A stretch of DNA of 64,000 bases from Tomocerus qinae (taxonomy: Eukaryota > Arthropoda > Collembola > Entomobryomorpha > Tomoceridae): contig CM034546.1 in NCBI GenBank assembly GCA_020055645.1, positions 34,534,001-34,598,000 of the forward strand. Direction: 5' to 3'. Position 1 is the stretch's first letter, and each line of letters starts with the position of its first letter. Of the stretch, positions 36,660 through 48,963 are shown one piece after another. The notes under the pieces were generated by a model. That model was not told where the DNA came from. It did no database searches and saw only the letters and a program-made list of their open reading frames with translations. The position numbers were made by a program, and so were the translations under genes.

Positions 36660-37529
36660 TGTTAACGGCAATAAATAAATTCAGGCATTAAGTGTAATTC
36701 TGAAACATTTTAGTTTTTCATACTTAAAATTTGAAAGAACATTCATAATTATTTCGTATTTGTATTTTCGAATAAGGACACTTTTACATGTCGAAAAAGG
36801 TAAACCGGTTGACTGTGTTATGAACAAGGAGCGAGTTATAGACATTAAAACTTTTGCATTAAATCCACGACAACTTCTTAAATCACGTTATTCATATGCG
36901 GCTTTTTTAACTCGTTAGTTACAATGTCTTCATTTAGGAAGAAGAATATAATTGGACTACATAAATGGTCTTCAAAATTTACAATCATGGAAGTTCAAAC
37001 AAACATTTAATTACAAAACTTGCAGTACAGAATATAGACGTTTCCCACAATTCTAGGATAACACAGGCAGGTACTGTAGTCATTTCGATACCTATTCATG
37101 TTAATTTAGTGACCGGTCACCAATTGTGGGAAACCTCTATTATGATTGTGGTAAAGGTGGTAGGAGTTGCCCAGCCAGTTTGAAATGTGTTAGCATTCCA
37201 GGTGTTAGGTTCCTGTAAATATCCTAACTGACATTGACCTTGCGTAATAATTGCCTACATTACATTTTAAAATCAATTAAAAAGGTAGCATTACATACCT
37301 ATAATGTTAAATTAACTTACCATACAAAGTCATAAAGTTCCATACAAAGTCATAAACTGCCATACAAAGTCACACTGTCTATTTTTAACTCTCCCATACA
37401 AAAGTCATGTGTGTGCCATACAAATTCCTATTTTCCCAATTTTAAATACCAAAAACTAGAAGGCTTAAAAAATTTACTTATTGCCTAGGCATTAAGCTTA
37501 ATGCCTGAATTTACTTATTACCGTTAACA
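36660..37529. mobile_element. MITE, TGTTAACGG ends, split by an insertion
   Basis: The outer parts (36660-36985 and 37440-37529) match the MITE at 9227-9658. The insert between holds an end fragment of the short MITE family (37090-37145) and an array of CCATACAAAGTCATAAA-type units at 37319-37430. Confidence 0.6.
37319..37430. repeat. Short tandem array (CCATACAAAGTC units)
   Basis: Five imperfect units beginning CCATACAAA lie at roughly 20-30-bp spacing inside the split MITE. Confidence 0.6.
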
Positions 37530-38099
37530 CATACATGTATATTATGCTACCACTAATAAATGGCAATAAATAAACATCCTATATAAGTTATAAAATGTAA
37601 ATTGTAAATAGACTATTTGCTGGATTGGATAACAAGGAATGGGCTAAGTAACTAAAACCATTTATTATATTATAATACTAAAACCTATTTCTGTCTCAAA
37701 CTGAACACGAAGAAAGTAATCAAAACTCGCGAAGGAAATAATTAAAAAACTTATCGCGAGGAATAAATTGAAGTATTTTAGGAGTAAAGTCTTTTAGGAA
37801 GTTGTATGTAACCAAGTCAGGGAATCCGGGCAGTATGCGGGCAAAAATTTCCTTATTATGCAAGATAGTGCCATTGGTATAATGTGTAGGAAAACATATT
37901 AGTAAGCATGAAGTCATTAGCTATTAGTTAATATACGGGTTTGGACCCTGCAACGGACTGGGGAATTGTACAGGACTGTTGGCGAACAAAAATAAATAAT
38001 TACCAAATGGCCCTAAAATAATATGTGCTCATAACTTTTACGCTTGAATGACAAAATTGTAGAATTAGTAAACGTTGATTTCATTTTCCTTATGTCCAT

Positions 38100-38480
38100 T
38101 TTTCAGTTAATTACAAAATACACTATGAGGAAATATTTCGCCAACTCTAAAGTTCATTTACTCAAAATCCTTGAAATGCTGTGGTCACTCCTCTTTTATT
38201 AATATAATTAGACATGACTTTCCCCATGAAACAGAATAAATTTAGGACCTTTGCATAAAAACTGCATAGAATTTGCTTCATATAAACATCAAAAGGTGCT
38301 CATGATTGCGGTGATTGCATTTGGTCTTACGATATTCGCACTCTGAAGCTAATCGAACTACATGAAATCATATATCGGGTAATGCATTAAGTTATGTGAA
38401 TGTTGGCTAATTTTGTATGAGGAAAATAGAAATAGAGGAAAACCACCAAATCAATTCATATGTTAACATTTATCTGGTTG
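38100..38480 (+). repeat. Third copy of the knottin-gene upstream region, no gene attached
   Basis: The block shares GATTGCATTTGG, a segment reading ATGCTGTGGTCACTC and GAGGAAAACCACCAAAT with 41300-41640, and in inverted orientation with 40530-40830. These lie upstream of the two knottin copies. No promoter core or exon follows, so only the distal upstream part was duplicated or kept. Confidence 0.55.
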
Positions 38481-38529
38481 TAAGGTTAACCGAATAATAC
38501 TAAGTATTACTTGTGTATTATTGTATGTA

Positions 38530-38845
38530 GGGGAGAGTGCTGTCGGTTGTCCGAGATAATTTTCGTTAACACATCTTATTTGTTAGGTTCCTGGGTACAA
38601 AAATAATAAATTTCAACAATTACATATAAACATTTTGCTGAGTTTGAAAAATTTACTTTGAAGGCTCAAAATTCAAAATTTATTTTTTGAAGTCACATTT
38701 TCAAACGGGTTTTAAAAATTTCTTGTGAAAGTTTCTATTTAAGAAGCTTACATCTGTATAAAAAATCCCAGTTCATATTAACAAGGCAAGGATTACTTCA
38801 GATAAATGGTAGTGGGACAAATGACAGAATGACAGCACTCTCCCC
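38530..38845. mobile_element. TA-flanked MITE with GGGGAGAGTGCTGTC ends
   Basis: A perfect 15-bp inverted repeat (GGGGAGAGTGCTGTC) is flanked on both sides by TA, as in Tc1/mariner-type non-autonomous elements. It is 316 bp with no coding capacity. Confidence 0.7.
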
Positions 38846-38849
38846 TACT

Positions 38850-39690
38850 GTTTGTAAAATTCAATTGACTCAATGCCAATATTTGTTAAAAATGTGGTAA
38901 TTATTAAATGTGCTATGTGCTAGTCGTCATAAATATCAATTTTATGTCCTCTGTCGGAAATCAGAATAACTTTGCTTATTTGCGAATTCAGTTTATGACC
39001 ATAATGGATAGATGGGCTGATCGATTGACGGTGATGAGCTCTGCAATCACTAGGTTTTCTTCTTTAGATAAGGGTATTACAGTGAAAAGTTTCTTTTCCA
39101 GCTATCGGCTTTGTTAATAGATATTGTTAATGGATAAATAGCCCAATAATATTCCTCTCAGAATAATTAGCGTTAGGAGTAGTTACTAGATGATAGAAAG
39201 GTTTTAAAATTAATCATCACCGTTTATTGAATAGAGTGCTAAATATGCCATAATTTGATGAGAAAATTTACTAGAAATGACCAAAACAAAAATTGTTCTA
39301 TTTATGATACTAAACAGACTAATCACCACTCAATCCGCCAAACAATTTCCGTCACCAAATGAAAAGTAATAATGTTACTAAACTTAGAAGAAGATTCACA
39401 AACCAGTATTGCTTAGATCATAATTGGTGATAATGAGGGGACTAATACAAAAATGGTTTGATGTCGTGTTTATTTTTATTTATTTAAGTAAACTTTAATT
39501 CAATTTTGAGGAAACAAATAGCCAAAGTAAATATTAATTAGGTGTAATAAAATTCAGAGGAGAGTTATGTAAAATTTTATAAAAGAAAAATGCAAAGCTA
39601 TGCCAATTAAATATAAAATTATTATCGGTCCGTCCCGTTTCCACAACTTTATCCATTCCATTATTTGTAAGTCCCCATGATAGGTGGCAA
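38850..39690. other. No gene seen
   Basis: AT-rich spacer downstream of the knottin gene. One short open frame at 38908-39117 has no features. Confidence 0.45.
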
Positions 39691-39692
39691 TT

Positions 39693-40392
39693 TTAGTGTT
39701 TCTGACCCGGATTGTAATCTGTTATAAAAGGAGTGTAAATTATTGTAAATGTAAATTTTAATTCATTATTTCTATTTGATCTAAAATATTGAATATATGC
39801 CTGCTCAATTTAGTTTAATTTAGCAATTCAATTTAAATGTTCAATTACAATTGATCATTAAATATAGTGAGCTAGGTTTATACATGTGATTGGTATTAAG
39901 GGAAAGCAACTTACAACATCTTCCTTCGGCCCAAGACGGATCATTTTTTTGGCAGTGCATTCCCGAGCAGCAGTTCCCTTGATGTCCGTTTTGTCCAAGA
40001 CAAGCACCATCATGTGTCACACATTGTGACTGAAATACATTTCATTACAAAATAAACGAAATAAACAAATGATCTCATTCTTACTTTCTTAGGTTTGAAC
40101 TGAAATAATACTACTATAATACATGTGCAGAACAAAAGGAATCTTCTAAAATTCGAATTAAATGTTTAAGATGGCCATACCATTGCGACAGTTGCAATCA
40201 TTGCAACCAAAAACAGAACAAGAATGACGTTCTTCATGATGATATTCCTGCTAGGAGTCCTAGAAAAAACAAACGAAATTGAAAAAGAGAGTATTATTAA
40301 ATAAATATAATGAAATAATGAAAATGATTTACCAAAAATCAAAATTTTCTTCTGTGGCTTGATACTTGTAGCGTCGTTATTAGTTGTTTGAC
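39693..40392 (-). CDS. Secreted inhibitor-cystine-knot (knottin) peptide, four exons
   Basis: The untranslated first exon ends at 40333. A 73-bp intron follows, then the exon starting at 40259 with ATG at 40237-40235. The coding parts are 40237-40181, 40029-39915 and 39718-39693, with GT/AG at every junction (phases 0 and 1). Residues 1-18 are a signal peptide (MKNVILVLFLVAMIATVA). The mature part has six cysteines spaced C-x6-C-x9-CC-x4-C-x11-C, the classic cystine-knot order, ending YYNPGQKH. Knottins serve as antimicrobial peptides, venom-like toxins or signalling peptides; which applies here cannot be told. It looks intact. The last 26-nt exon is short and its acceptor (TTTATAACAG) is the least certain part. 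Confidence 0.65.
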
Positions 40393-40416
40393 TAAAACCC
40401 AGTTAAATTTTTAGTT

Positions 40417-40422
40417 CTTATA
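40417..40422 (-). promoter_or_regulatory. TATA-like box of the knottin gene
   Basis: TATAAG on the minus strand lies about 30 bp before the presumed transcription start, and the partial paralogue has TATAAAAG at the equivalent place (41738-41745). The start region and the untranslated exon are conserved between the two copies. Confidence 0.45.
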
Positions 40423-40449
40423 GGCAATATTTATGTATTAAAATTATCC

Positions 40450-41289
40450 GGTAAAGTAATTAGGCACATTAATAAAGTTGAAATATTTAAATCTGGAGCA
40501 ATTATTTTCTGTTCTTTGGTTCTGTATCGAAAAAAAATTGCGGTTTTCCTCTACGACCTTTTCATTCAAATTTTCCTTATAAAAAATTACCAACATTAAC
40601 ATAGCTTAATGTTGGTACAAACGATGTAGAACCAAATATCATCACCACAATCATCAGCACCTTTTGATGTTGAAGCAAATTATTTGCAGTATTTAGTTAA
40701 AGCTCCGACATTTCGATTCTTGGAAAGTGATGCCTAACCGTATTAAAGAAAGAGTGGCCACTGCATTTCAAGGAATTTGAGGAAATGAACTTTAGAATAG
40801 AACTTTAGAACTTTATAATTTAATAATTCAAGAAATTATTAAACGTTGCTTTACCTCACCGCATATTTTATAGTTAACTTAAGGAAAATTAGATAAACGT
40901 TTAATAAATCTAATATTTTGTCATGTAACTCATTCTACAATTTATAATTATTTCTTCTCGGGTTTATAATTATATCTTTTGTGTTTTTTGTTATTTTTTT
41001 CGTGTTATTTATCCTACTCCAATTAATTTTCATTTTTCCCCTTTCCTTTTTTTGCCTTATATTTCCTTATTTTTAGGCAGTGGTCCCCCACCTTTTGCTT
41101 TCCTCTCTCTCTGATCGTCTCTGAAATGAATATAAAGTGTAACCCTTATGAGCGGTGTAGTAAAATCAAGTGTTTGCAAATATTTATTTTTAAGCAATCT
41201 AAGAAAATAATAATAAGGAGGAAAGTTTCTTAAAGGAAGTGATAAATTGGCAATAATTGGCAAAAGTATAGTTTTATTCTCCTTGAGTT
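40450..41289. other. Knottin upstream region and spacer
   Basis: Bases 40450-40830 are the inverted counterpart of 41290-41700. The rest, to about 41289, is AT-rich spacer with no gene. Confidence 0.5.
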
Positions 41290-41956
41290 AACTATAAAAT
41301 ACACAAAGAGGAAATACTGCACCAACTTTAAAGTTCATTTCCTCTTATTCATTTTTAAATGCTGTGGTCACTCTTCGTTTAATAATATAGTTAGGCATCA
41401 CTTTCCCCAAGAATAAATTAAACGTGGGAGCTTTACCTAAATGCTCCAAATAATTTGATTCGTGTAATCATCAAAAGGTGATGATTGTCTTGATTGCATT
41501 TGGTTTTACATATTATGCGCACAAATTACTCGGGAACAATGAACCACCAAAGCTATGTTAATGTTGGTACGTTTTGTATAAGGAAAATTTGTATGAAAAG
41601 GTCATGGAGGAAAACCACCAAATATTTTTTCTTTGGGGAACCTGAGAACAGAAAATAATTGTTCTAAATTTAAAAATTTTAACTTTATTAATATATCTAA
41701 TCAACATTACGGAATAACGGAACTGATAAATATTGCCTATAAAAGCTAAAAATTGAGCTGGGGTTTAGTCAAACAAATAATAACGACACTACAAAGGCCA
41801 CAGAAGAAAATTTTGATTTTGGGTAAGTAATTTTCAATAAATAAATATATATTTTTAATAATACTCTCTTTTTCAATTTCGTTTGTTTTTTCTAGGACTC
41901 CTAGCAGGAATATCATCATGAAGAACGTCATTCTTGTTCTGTTTTTGGTTGCAATG
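41290..41956 (+). pseudogene. Partial knottin-gene copy, first part (inverted relative to the intact gene)
   Basis: Upstream region, TATAAAAG box (41738), untranslated exon, a short intron (GTAAGT donor near 41823, acceptor TTTTTCTAG) and the first part of the signal-peptide exon all match the gene at 40392-39693. The copy is interrupted at 41957 by a BEL/Pao element and continues at 47760-47900. No cysteine-bearing exon was found after the element, so it is a fossil copy. Confidence 0.65.
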
Positions 41957-42199
41957 TGTTCGTTGCTAAATGTCCTAGTAGCTATAGGCTACATAAAAAT
42001 ATTATGTTAGTAAAAAACAAAGTTGTTAGGTCATAGATTTTAGTTGTAACAAAATTCATTCTGGTCATGATCGGTCCATGAGTCACACGTCACATTCGTC
42101 CTCTCCAAAAATGTCCATGATTTGTCAGTGTTTTTAGAGTTAAATAAATTGTGTTCCATAAAAAATACAGTCCTTTGTCTTTTGCATCAGCAGCCTACA
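41957..42199 (+). repeat. BEL/Pao 5' LTR
   Basis: 243 bp, TG...CA ends, no difference seen from the 3' LTR. Confidence 0.85.
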
Positions 42200-45100
42200 T
42201 TTTGGTCCTTCTCTGCGGATATTCTGGTACCAACCCTTTAGAAAAAACAGCAGTTTATCTCGGAACCATCTCTTGTGACAGCGAGTACAGCAGTAACTCC
42301 CTCAAAGATGGATGCCTTTATCAGGAAACGTGGAATACAAAAAGGAACTCTGACTAAAATTAAGACATATCTTGACAATTTGGATGAAAATCAGTATGAA
42401 GTTGAAGCAGCCGAAATAAAACTACAACAGTTGGAAAAGGCTTGGACATCATACGAAGACATTTATGTTGAAATTGTTCTACTATGCGCAAATGAAGAGG
42501 ATCTAGCTCAACATGAGGCTGAAAATGATCATCTAGTGGAAAAATATGATGCCATGAAATTGAAATTGGTTCAGCTTATCAAGAAAAAGCAAGTCATTCA
42601 GCAGCCGCAGCAAGGCAGTAGCAGTTCATCGGGATCTCAGCCTGTCATTTTTCAGCAGGATTATTCATCAGAAGTCAAATTACCTAGGATTGATTTACCG
42701 TCGTTTTCTGGGGAATATTCAGATTGGACAGCTTTTTGGGATCAGTTTAATGCTTGTGTTCATAACAACCGAAAACTGTCAGGATCACAGAAATTGAATT
42801 ATCTGAAATCCTCTCTGAAAGGTGATGCTAACAAATTGCTAAAATCCTTGACTATCACCGATGCTAACTATGCCTTAGCGACGAAGATCCTTCAGGAACG
42901 CTACGACAATAAAAGGAATATCGTATATTCACACTTACGACTATTATTTAATTTGTCTCCATGTACAAATGAATCAGCCATTTCATTAAGAAAGCTTTAG
43001 ATTCAACAGTAGAAAATGTCCGAGCTCTAAATGTTCTTGGCGAGCCTACGGATCGTTGGGATTCTGTACTGGCTTACCTGTTATCGTCAAAAATGGATGA
43101 GGAGACTCGTCGGCAGTGGGAACTTTCCTTTGAGTCAACGGACTTTACCTACATTCGAGCAATGTATAAAATTCATGCAAAAACGATGCAATGCTCTAGA
43201 GGTGATAGGAAGTACCAGGCAGAAAGTTTCATCAAACAAGCAGAATGACAACAGTCATAAAGAAAATCAAATGGATGTTGGCATGTTGCAGCCGGAGAAA
43301 AAGCAATGTCCTCTTTGCAAGGAAAGTCATTTATTATTTGCCTGTCCTGATTTCTTAAAATGTCAGTGAAAGAAAGGAGTCAAACCGCAAGACAAGTAAA
43401 AGCATGTATCATTTGTTTACGGACTGGTCATGGTTCTCAAGATTGTCCGTCAACGGGTTGTTGTAAAAAATGTAGCAAAAGGAATCATAACACCTCTATT
43501 GCATTTTGATCTACAAAAGAAAAATCTGTACACATTTTGGATAGTGAAAATAGCGAAGAAAACAGCCTGCAGTCGTCGGTGTCCTCAGTGATGCACACTA
43601 GTCAAATCAAGTCATCCCAGATTCAAGTACTATTGTCGACCGTCATGGTAAAGATAAAAGATAGCACAGGCAGATTTCAACAGTGTAGAGCTTTGTTAGA
43701 TGATGGTTCTCAAGCAACGATCATCTCAGAAAATTGCATGCAGCGGCTCGGATTACAACGCAGAAAAGCTCATGTACCAATTAATGGAATCTCATCATCC
43801 AGTGCAGGATTTGTTCATGGAATTGTACATTTGGACTTACATTCCAACATTTCCAATTTCAAGATAACAGCAGATGCATACATATTACAGAAAATTACGA
43901 GAAGATTACCTAATTATCACATTGAGCATAAGGATTGGCCTCATGTAAGGAATTTATCCCTTGCAGATCCAAATTTCTTTCAGCCAAGCGATATAGATGT
44001 TCTAATTGGAAAGGATATCCACCCATTTGTCATGTTGGATGGAAAAATTAAAGGCGCACCAGGTACTCCAGTGGCCATGAACACGGAGTTTGGATGGACT
44101 CTTGGCGGACCAGTCAAAATGCCCATCACTCATCAAAAAGATATTTCGACAAATCACCTGTCTTTTGACTCAGATGAAATGTTACAGAGATTCTGGCAGA
44201 TTGAGGAGGTTTTTTCGCAAGCTCCAGCATTTTCTCCGGAGGAGAAGGAGTGCGAAAAACATTTCAAGGAAACCCACAGGAGAGATGAAACTGGAAGATT
44301 TACGGTGCAACTTCCGTTCAAAAAAGATGATTTGGCGTTGGGGGAATCGAGGAGCAGTGCAGTAGTTCGACTAAAACAAATGGAACGTCGACTGGCTCAA
44401 AATACTCTCCGCCAACAACAATACTGTGACTTTATGAAGGAGTACGTGGAATTGGGTGACATGGAAGTGGTAAAATCAGATGAAATTATGAAACCTAATT
44501 CAGATACTTTTTATCTTCCTCATCATGCTGTTATCAACGATGCAAGTTCAACTACTAAGTTACGTGTTGTTTTTGATGCATCGAAAAATCCTCGTCTTCT
44601 GTCTCACTCAACGACAAGCTTATGGTGGGACCAACTATACAACAAGATATTATTTCGATAATTCTTCGTTTTCGTACACACAAAGTGGCTTTCACGGCAG
44701 ATATCGCAAAAATGTATCGACAGATACGAATTGCATCGAACGATGCTGATTTTCAGAGGATAGTCTGGAGGGATTCACCAGAAAAAGCCCATTCAAGACT
44801 ACCGTCTACTGACAGTCACTTACGGTACAGCTTCAGCACCATTTCAAGCAACAAGGTGTCTCAAGCAACTAGCATGTGATGAAAAGGAAAATTTTCCACT
44901 AGCTTACAATACAACAATGTCGGATTTTTATATGGATGATGTTATGTCTGGATCTACAGATACAGAGACAGCGTTGCAGTTACAAGCACAACTCATCGCA
45001 CTCATGAAAGCTGGAGGTTTTCAGCTCAGAAAATGGTCAAGTAATGACCCACGATTATTGGAATCACTACCAACAGACTACAGAGAAACGCAGATACCAT

Positions 45101-47516
45101 TAGAAGTAACCAGTGATAAGACAGTCAAAGCTCTGGGATTGCAATGGAATCCTGCATCGGATCATTTTCTTTTCGTGTGAAATTGACCGAGGATGCGAAG
45201 ATTATGACAAAACGTAGTCTGTTGTCTGAAGTGGCCAAGATATTTGATCCACTGGGTTGGTTGGCACCAACAGTCATCACAGCAAAGCTACTTTTTCAGA
45301 AATTATGGTTATTAGACTTGGATGGGATGACAAACTACCAGAAGATATTATAACTACATGGAATGAGTTTCGTAGTCAGTTAATTTGCATTGAAAACATC
45401 AGAATTCCTCGCTGGATTTCTTCACATGGAGACACGGGAAAATATCAGCTTATTGGCTTTTGTGATGCCTCCGAAAGTGCCTATGCTGCAGTTATCTATT
45501 TTCGGTCAATTAACGAAGATAAACAAGTAAACCTACATCTTATCTGTGCGAAAACAAAAGTAGCACCAATAAAGCAAATCTCTACCTCGGTTGGAACTGT
45601 GTGGTGCGTTACTATTGTCTCGCTTACTAAATAATGTAAAAAAGTCTTTGAATTTGGAAATTCACGAAGTTTGTGCATTCACGGACTCCACTATTGTGCT
45701 TTCTTGGCTTAAGGGACATCCAAATCGCTGGAAAACATTTGTGGCAAACCGTGTATCGGAAATACAAGATTTACTAGGTCCCCAGCATTGGAGCCACGTC
45801 ATTTCGGAGGAAAATCCTGCGGACGTGGCATCTCGTGGTATCTTTCCTCAAGATCTTCAAGGACATCCTCTTTGGTGGCAAGGGCCACAATGGCTATATC
45901 AATTTGACTGGAAAATGCGGAAAGAGGAAATTCCAACTGATACTAATGCACTGAAGGAGGAAAAGAAAATTACAACTTTGCTGATTGAAAATCATATGGA
46001 TTTGGATTTGCTGAATCGTTACTCATCATTCACCAAGTTGACACGTGTCACAGCATACTGTCTGAGATTCACAGATAAGCTCAGAAAGAAAATCGTGTCT
46101 TCTGGACCTTTAACAACATTGGAATTGCAAAGAGCAAAATATGCATTGATTAAACAAGTACAGCAACTTTCATTCATCCAAGAAATCAAATGTTGCATTT
46201 CCGGAGAGAATCTACACAAGAAAAGCCAACTAAAATCTCTAAATCCCTTTCTTGATGAAGTAGGAATTTTGAGGGTGGGCGGGCGCATCCGTCATTCATC
46301 CATTCCTTATGATCAGAAGCATCCTATTATCTTGCCAAGAAAAAACACACTGACATATCTGATTGTGAGAGAAGAGCATTTAAGAAATCTTCATGCAGGT
46401 CCTAAATTGCTATTAGCCTCTCTACAAAGAAAATATTGGATTCTTCATGTTGGAGATCTCATTCATCAACAAATTCGGAATTGTATGATTTGTTTTCGCC
46501 ACAAATCAGCAACATCTCAACAATTCATGGGAGATTTACCAAAGCATCGTTTAGAGCCTTGTCGTCCTTTTCTGCGAAGTGGAGTGGATTATGCTGGACC
46601 AATAACATTGCGATTGGCCCACGGAAGAGGACAAAAGCAAATTAAGGGATATATAGCACTATTCATATGTTTTGTTACCAAAGCCATACACATTGAACTA
46701 GTCAGTGATCTTACAACGGAGTCTATGCTGGCGGCACTCAAACGCTTTGTATCTCGCCGTGGAAGATGCACTGATATATACAGTGATAATGGAACATGTT
46801 TTGTTGGAGCAGCAAATGAGTTAGAAGAATTGAGAGAATTAGCGATTTCATCGGCACATAATGAAGTAATTTCAAAGTACCTAGCCAGTCAAGGAACAAA
46901 TTGGCACAAAATTCCTCCTTCCAATCCACACCAAGCTGGGCTATGGGAAGCTGGAATCAAATCATGCAAGCATCACTTACGGAGAATAATCGGAAATGTT
47001 TCATTGACATTTGAAGAGATGTCTACCGTCCTATGTCAAATCGAAGCTTGCCTAAATTCACGGCCTATCTGTCCGATGTCAAGAGATCCGGAAGATCTTA
47101 CTGTGCTTACCCCTGGCCACTTTCTTATTGGGGATTCTTCTAATGGCTATTCCAGAACCGGACTTAACTGAACTGAAACTGAATCATCTCTCTCGCTGGC
47201 AGTTAGTTCAACGTTTATCTCAGCAATTCTGGAAGAAATGGCAAGGAGAGTATCTGGCACGTTTACAGCAACGTCCTAAGTGGATAAATAAAGAGCCTAA
47301 TCTCCAGGTCGGTGATCTTGTTTTGGTAAAGGATGAACTCAGCCCTCCACAGAAGTGGAAGCTTGGAAGAATTACTGAGGTTCATCCAGGAAGTGACAAA
47401 TTAGTTCGAGTAGTTAGTATTAAGTGTGAACATGGAATCATAAAACGGCCTATAGTTAAATTATGTAAATTACCGTTTGATTCGTAGAAAGTTTTGATCT
47501 TTCTAGGTGGCCGGCA

Positions 47517-47759
47517 TGTTCGTTGCTAAATGTCCTAGTAGCTATAGGCTACATAAAAATATTATGTTAGTAAAAAACAAAGTTGTTAGGTCATAGATTT
47601 TAGTTGTAACAAAATTCATTCTGGTCATGATCGGTCCATGAGTCACACGTCACATTCGTCCTCTCCAAAAATGTCCATGATTTGTCAGTGTTTTTAGAGT
47701 TAAATAAATTGTGTTCCATAAAAAATACAGTCCTTTGTCTTTTGCATCAGCAGCCTACA
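47517..47759 (+). repeat. BEL/Pao 3' LTR
   Basis: 243 bp, preceded by the CTAGGTGGCCGGCA tract and followed by the CAATG target duplication. Confidence 0.85.
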
Positions 47760-47900
47760 CAATGATTGCAACTGTCGCAATGGTATGACCACCTTAAACA
47801 TTTAATTCGAATTTTAGAAGATTCATTTTGTTCTGTACATGAATTATGCTAGTATTATTTCAATTCAGACCTAAGAATGTTGAAATGAGATAAAACCTCA
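47760..47900 (+). pseudogene. Partial knottin-gene copy, second part
   Basis: Continues the signal-peptide exon and the first part of the following intron, closely matching 40181-40060 in inverted orientation. Similarity then ends near 47900, before any counterpart of the cysteine-rich exon. Confidence 0.6.
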
Positions 47901-48033
47901 TCAAATTTGGCCACAATTGAAAAGTTTACCGAGAAATACTGATAATGGGAAATGCGAAAACAAACACGTACTTAATTTTTTTATCGAAGCACCAATTAAA
48001 TGATAACAAGAATTCGAGGAGGATTTTGATAAG

Positions 48034-48294
48034 ATGTATAAGTTAATTGATTTAATTAATTTGACTATAGGAAGACGGTGGACAGTGTTAATATTTGCAT
48101 TGACATTTCTAAGTTTGGAATTTTATTCTGTGGAATTAATTAAAAGCCTTATAATGAAGATTGCAATGATTGCCTCAAACAACAAAGCTATTACTAATGT
48201 ACTGTGTTTTATTTATGCTAACATTCATTCAACTCTATTTCATTACCAACAATCGTTAGTGGTTAGAACGTTTTTAGAACAAGAAGGTAGATAG
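48034..48294 (+). CDS. Unrecognised small membrane-protein-like open frame
   Basis: An 86-residue frame with a good ATG context and one or two hydrophobic stretches (WTVLIFALTFLSLEFYSV). It could be an N-terminal exon of another chemoreceptor, given its neighbours, but I see no diagnostic motif and no following exon. Low confidence that it is a gene. Confidence 0.2.
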   Translation: MYKLIDLINLTIGRRWTVLIFALTFLSLEFYSVELIKSLIMKIAMIASNNKAITNVLCFIYANIHSTLFHYQQSLVVRTFLEQEGR

Positions 48295-48299
48295 ATGTC

Positions 48300-48963
48300 T
48301 CTTCGGCGTCGTTACTATGATTGACTTTTGAATAATTTTGAATAATTTTGTTTCTTTATTAATGATCCATAACAATTATATAATAAATAATAAGAGAGTT
48401 ACATATTCGAGAGTCGCAACAAATAAAAATGACAGAAATTTAGCATTATTACTACTGTTTTACAATTTTCAATCTTTTTGGAAAAAGTTTCATTATCTCA
48501 AATTTAGGGGTAACCTCTTGCCTTCATACGTACTTAACTGTATGCATACATTATATTTAAATTAGGATACAATTTTCAATTTTCATATTACAGCCATGCA
48601 GCGTTGTGATTGTCGTATTACTGGGTGGTAATTTAGTTGAATAATAAGAGATTAAGTTAAAACAAAACAAGTGTCAATTTAGTTATAATTACTTTTTTAA
48701 TAATTCTCGGGATGTGCAGATTAAAAGTTCAAATTGAAAATTTGATTGATGTTTTTATTGGCATTACGGATGTTGAAGCGGTTGAACAATGTCAATTAAT
48801 TAAAAACTATAATTTAATAACTAAACCAAAATTACATTATTAGCTATCAAATAGTTTCCTTTATTTTTAGTGATAACTCTGCATGAGTAAGGAAATAATG
48901 TTACGTGAAACATATATTCACAGACAATTGAAGCATTTAATTTTTATATGATATTACTTTGTT
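48300..48963. other. Spacer, no gene seen
   Basis: AT-rich spacer between the small open frame and the end of the minus-strand receptor gene; nothing recognised. Confidence 0.4.

Larger units (their letters stand above)
41957..47759 (+). mobile_element. BEL/Pao LTR retrotransposon, young insertion, coding part broken
   Basis: The LTRs are 41957-42199 and 47517-47759, 243 bp each and identical by eye. They begin TGTTCG and end TACA and are flanked by the 5-bp target duplication CAATG (41952-41956 and 47760-47764). Inside, in order, are a gag region (about 42300-43500, with cysteine/histidine knuckle-like motifs near its end), an aspartic protease (LLDDGSQATII, near 43690), reverse transcriptase (about 44300-45180), RNase H (about 45420-45850) and integrase (about 46250-47170, with a zinc-finger part and SDNGT). 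A purine-poor tract, CTAGGTGGCCGG, precedes the 3' LTR, as in other BEL elements. The coding region carries roughly half a dozen breaks. LTR identity implies a very recent insertion. Confidence 0.85.

Noticed and set aside
42151-42357. 68-residue frame across the BEL 5' LTR edge
   Set aside because: It begins within the LTR and overlaps the gag start in another frame; not a separate gene.
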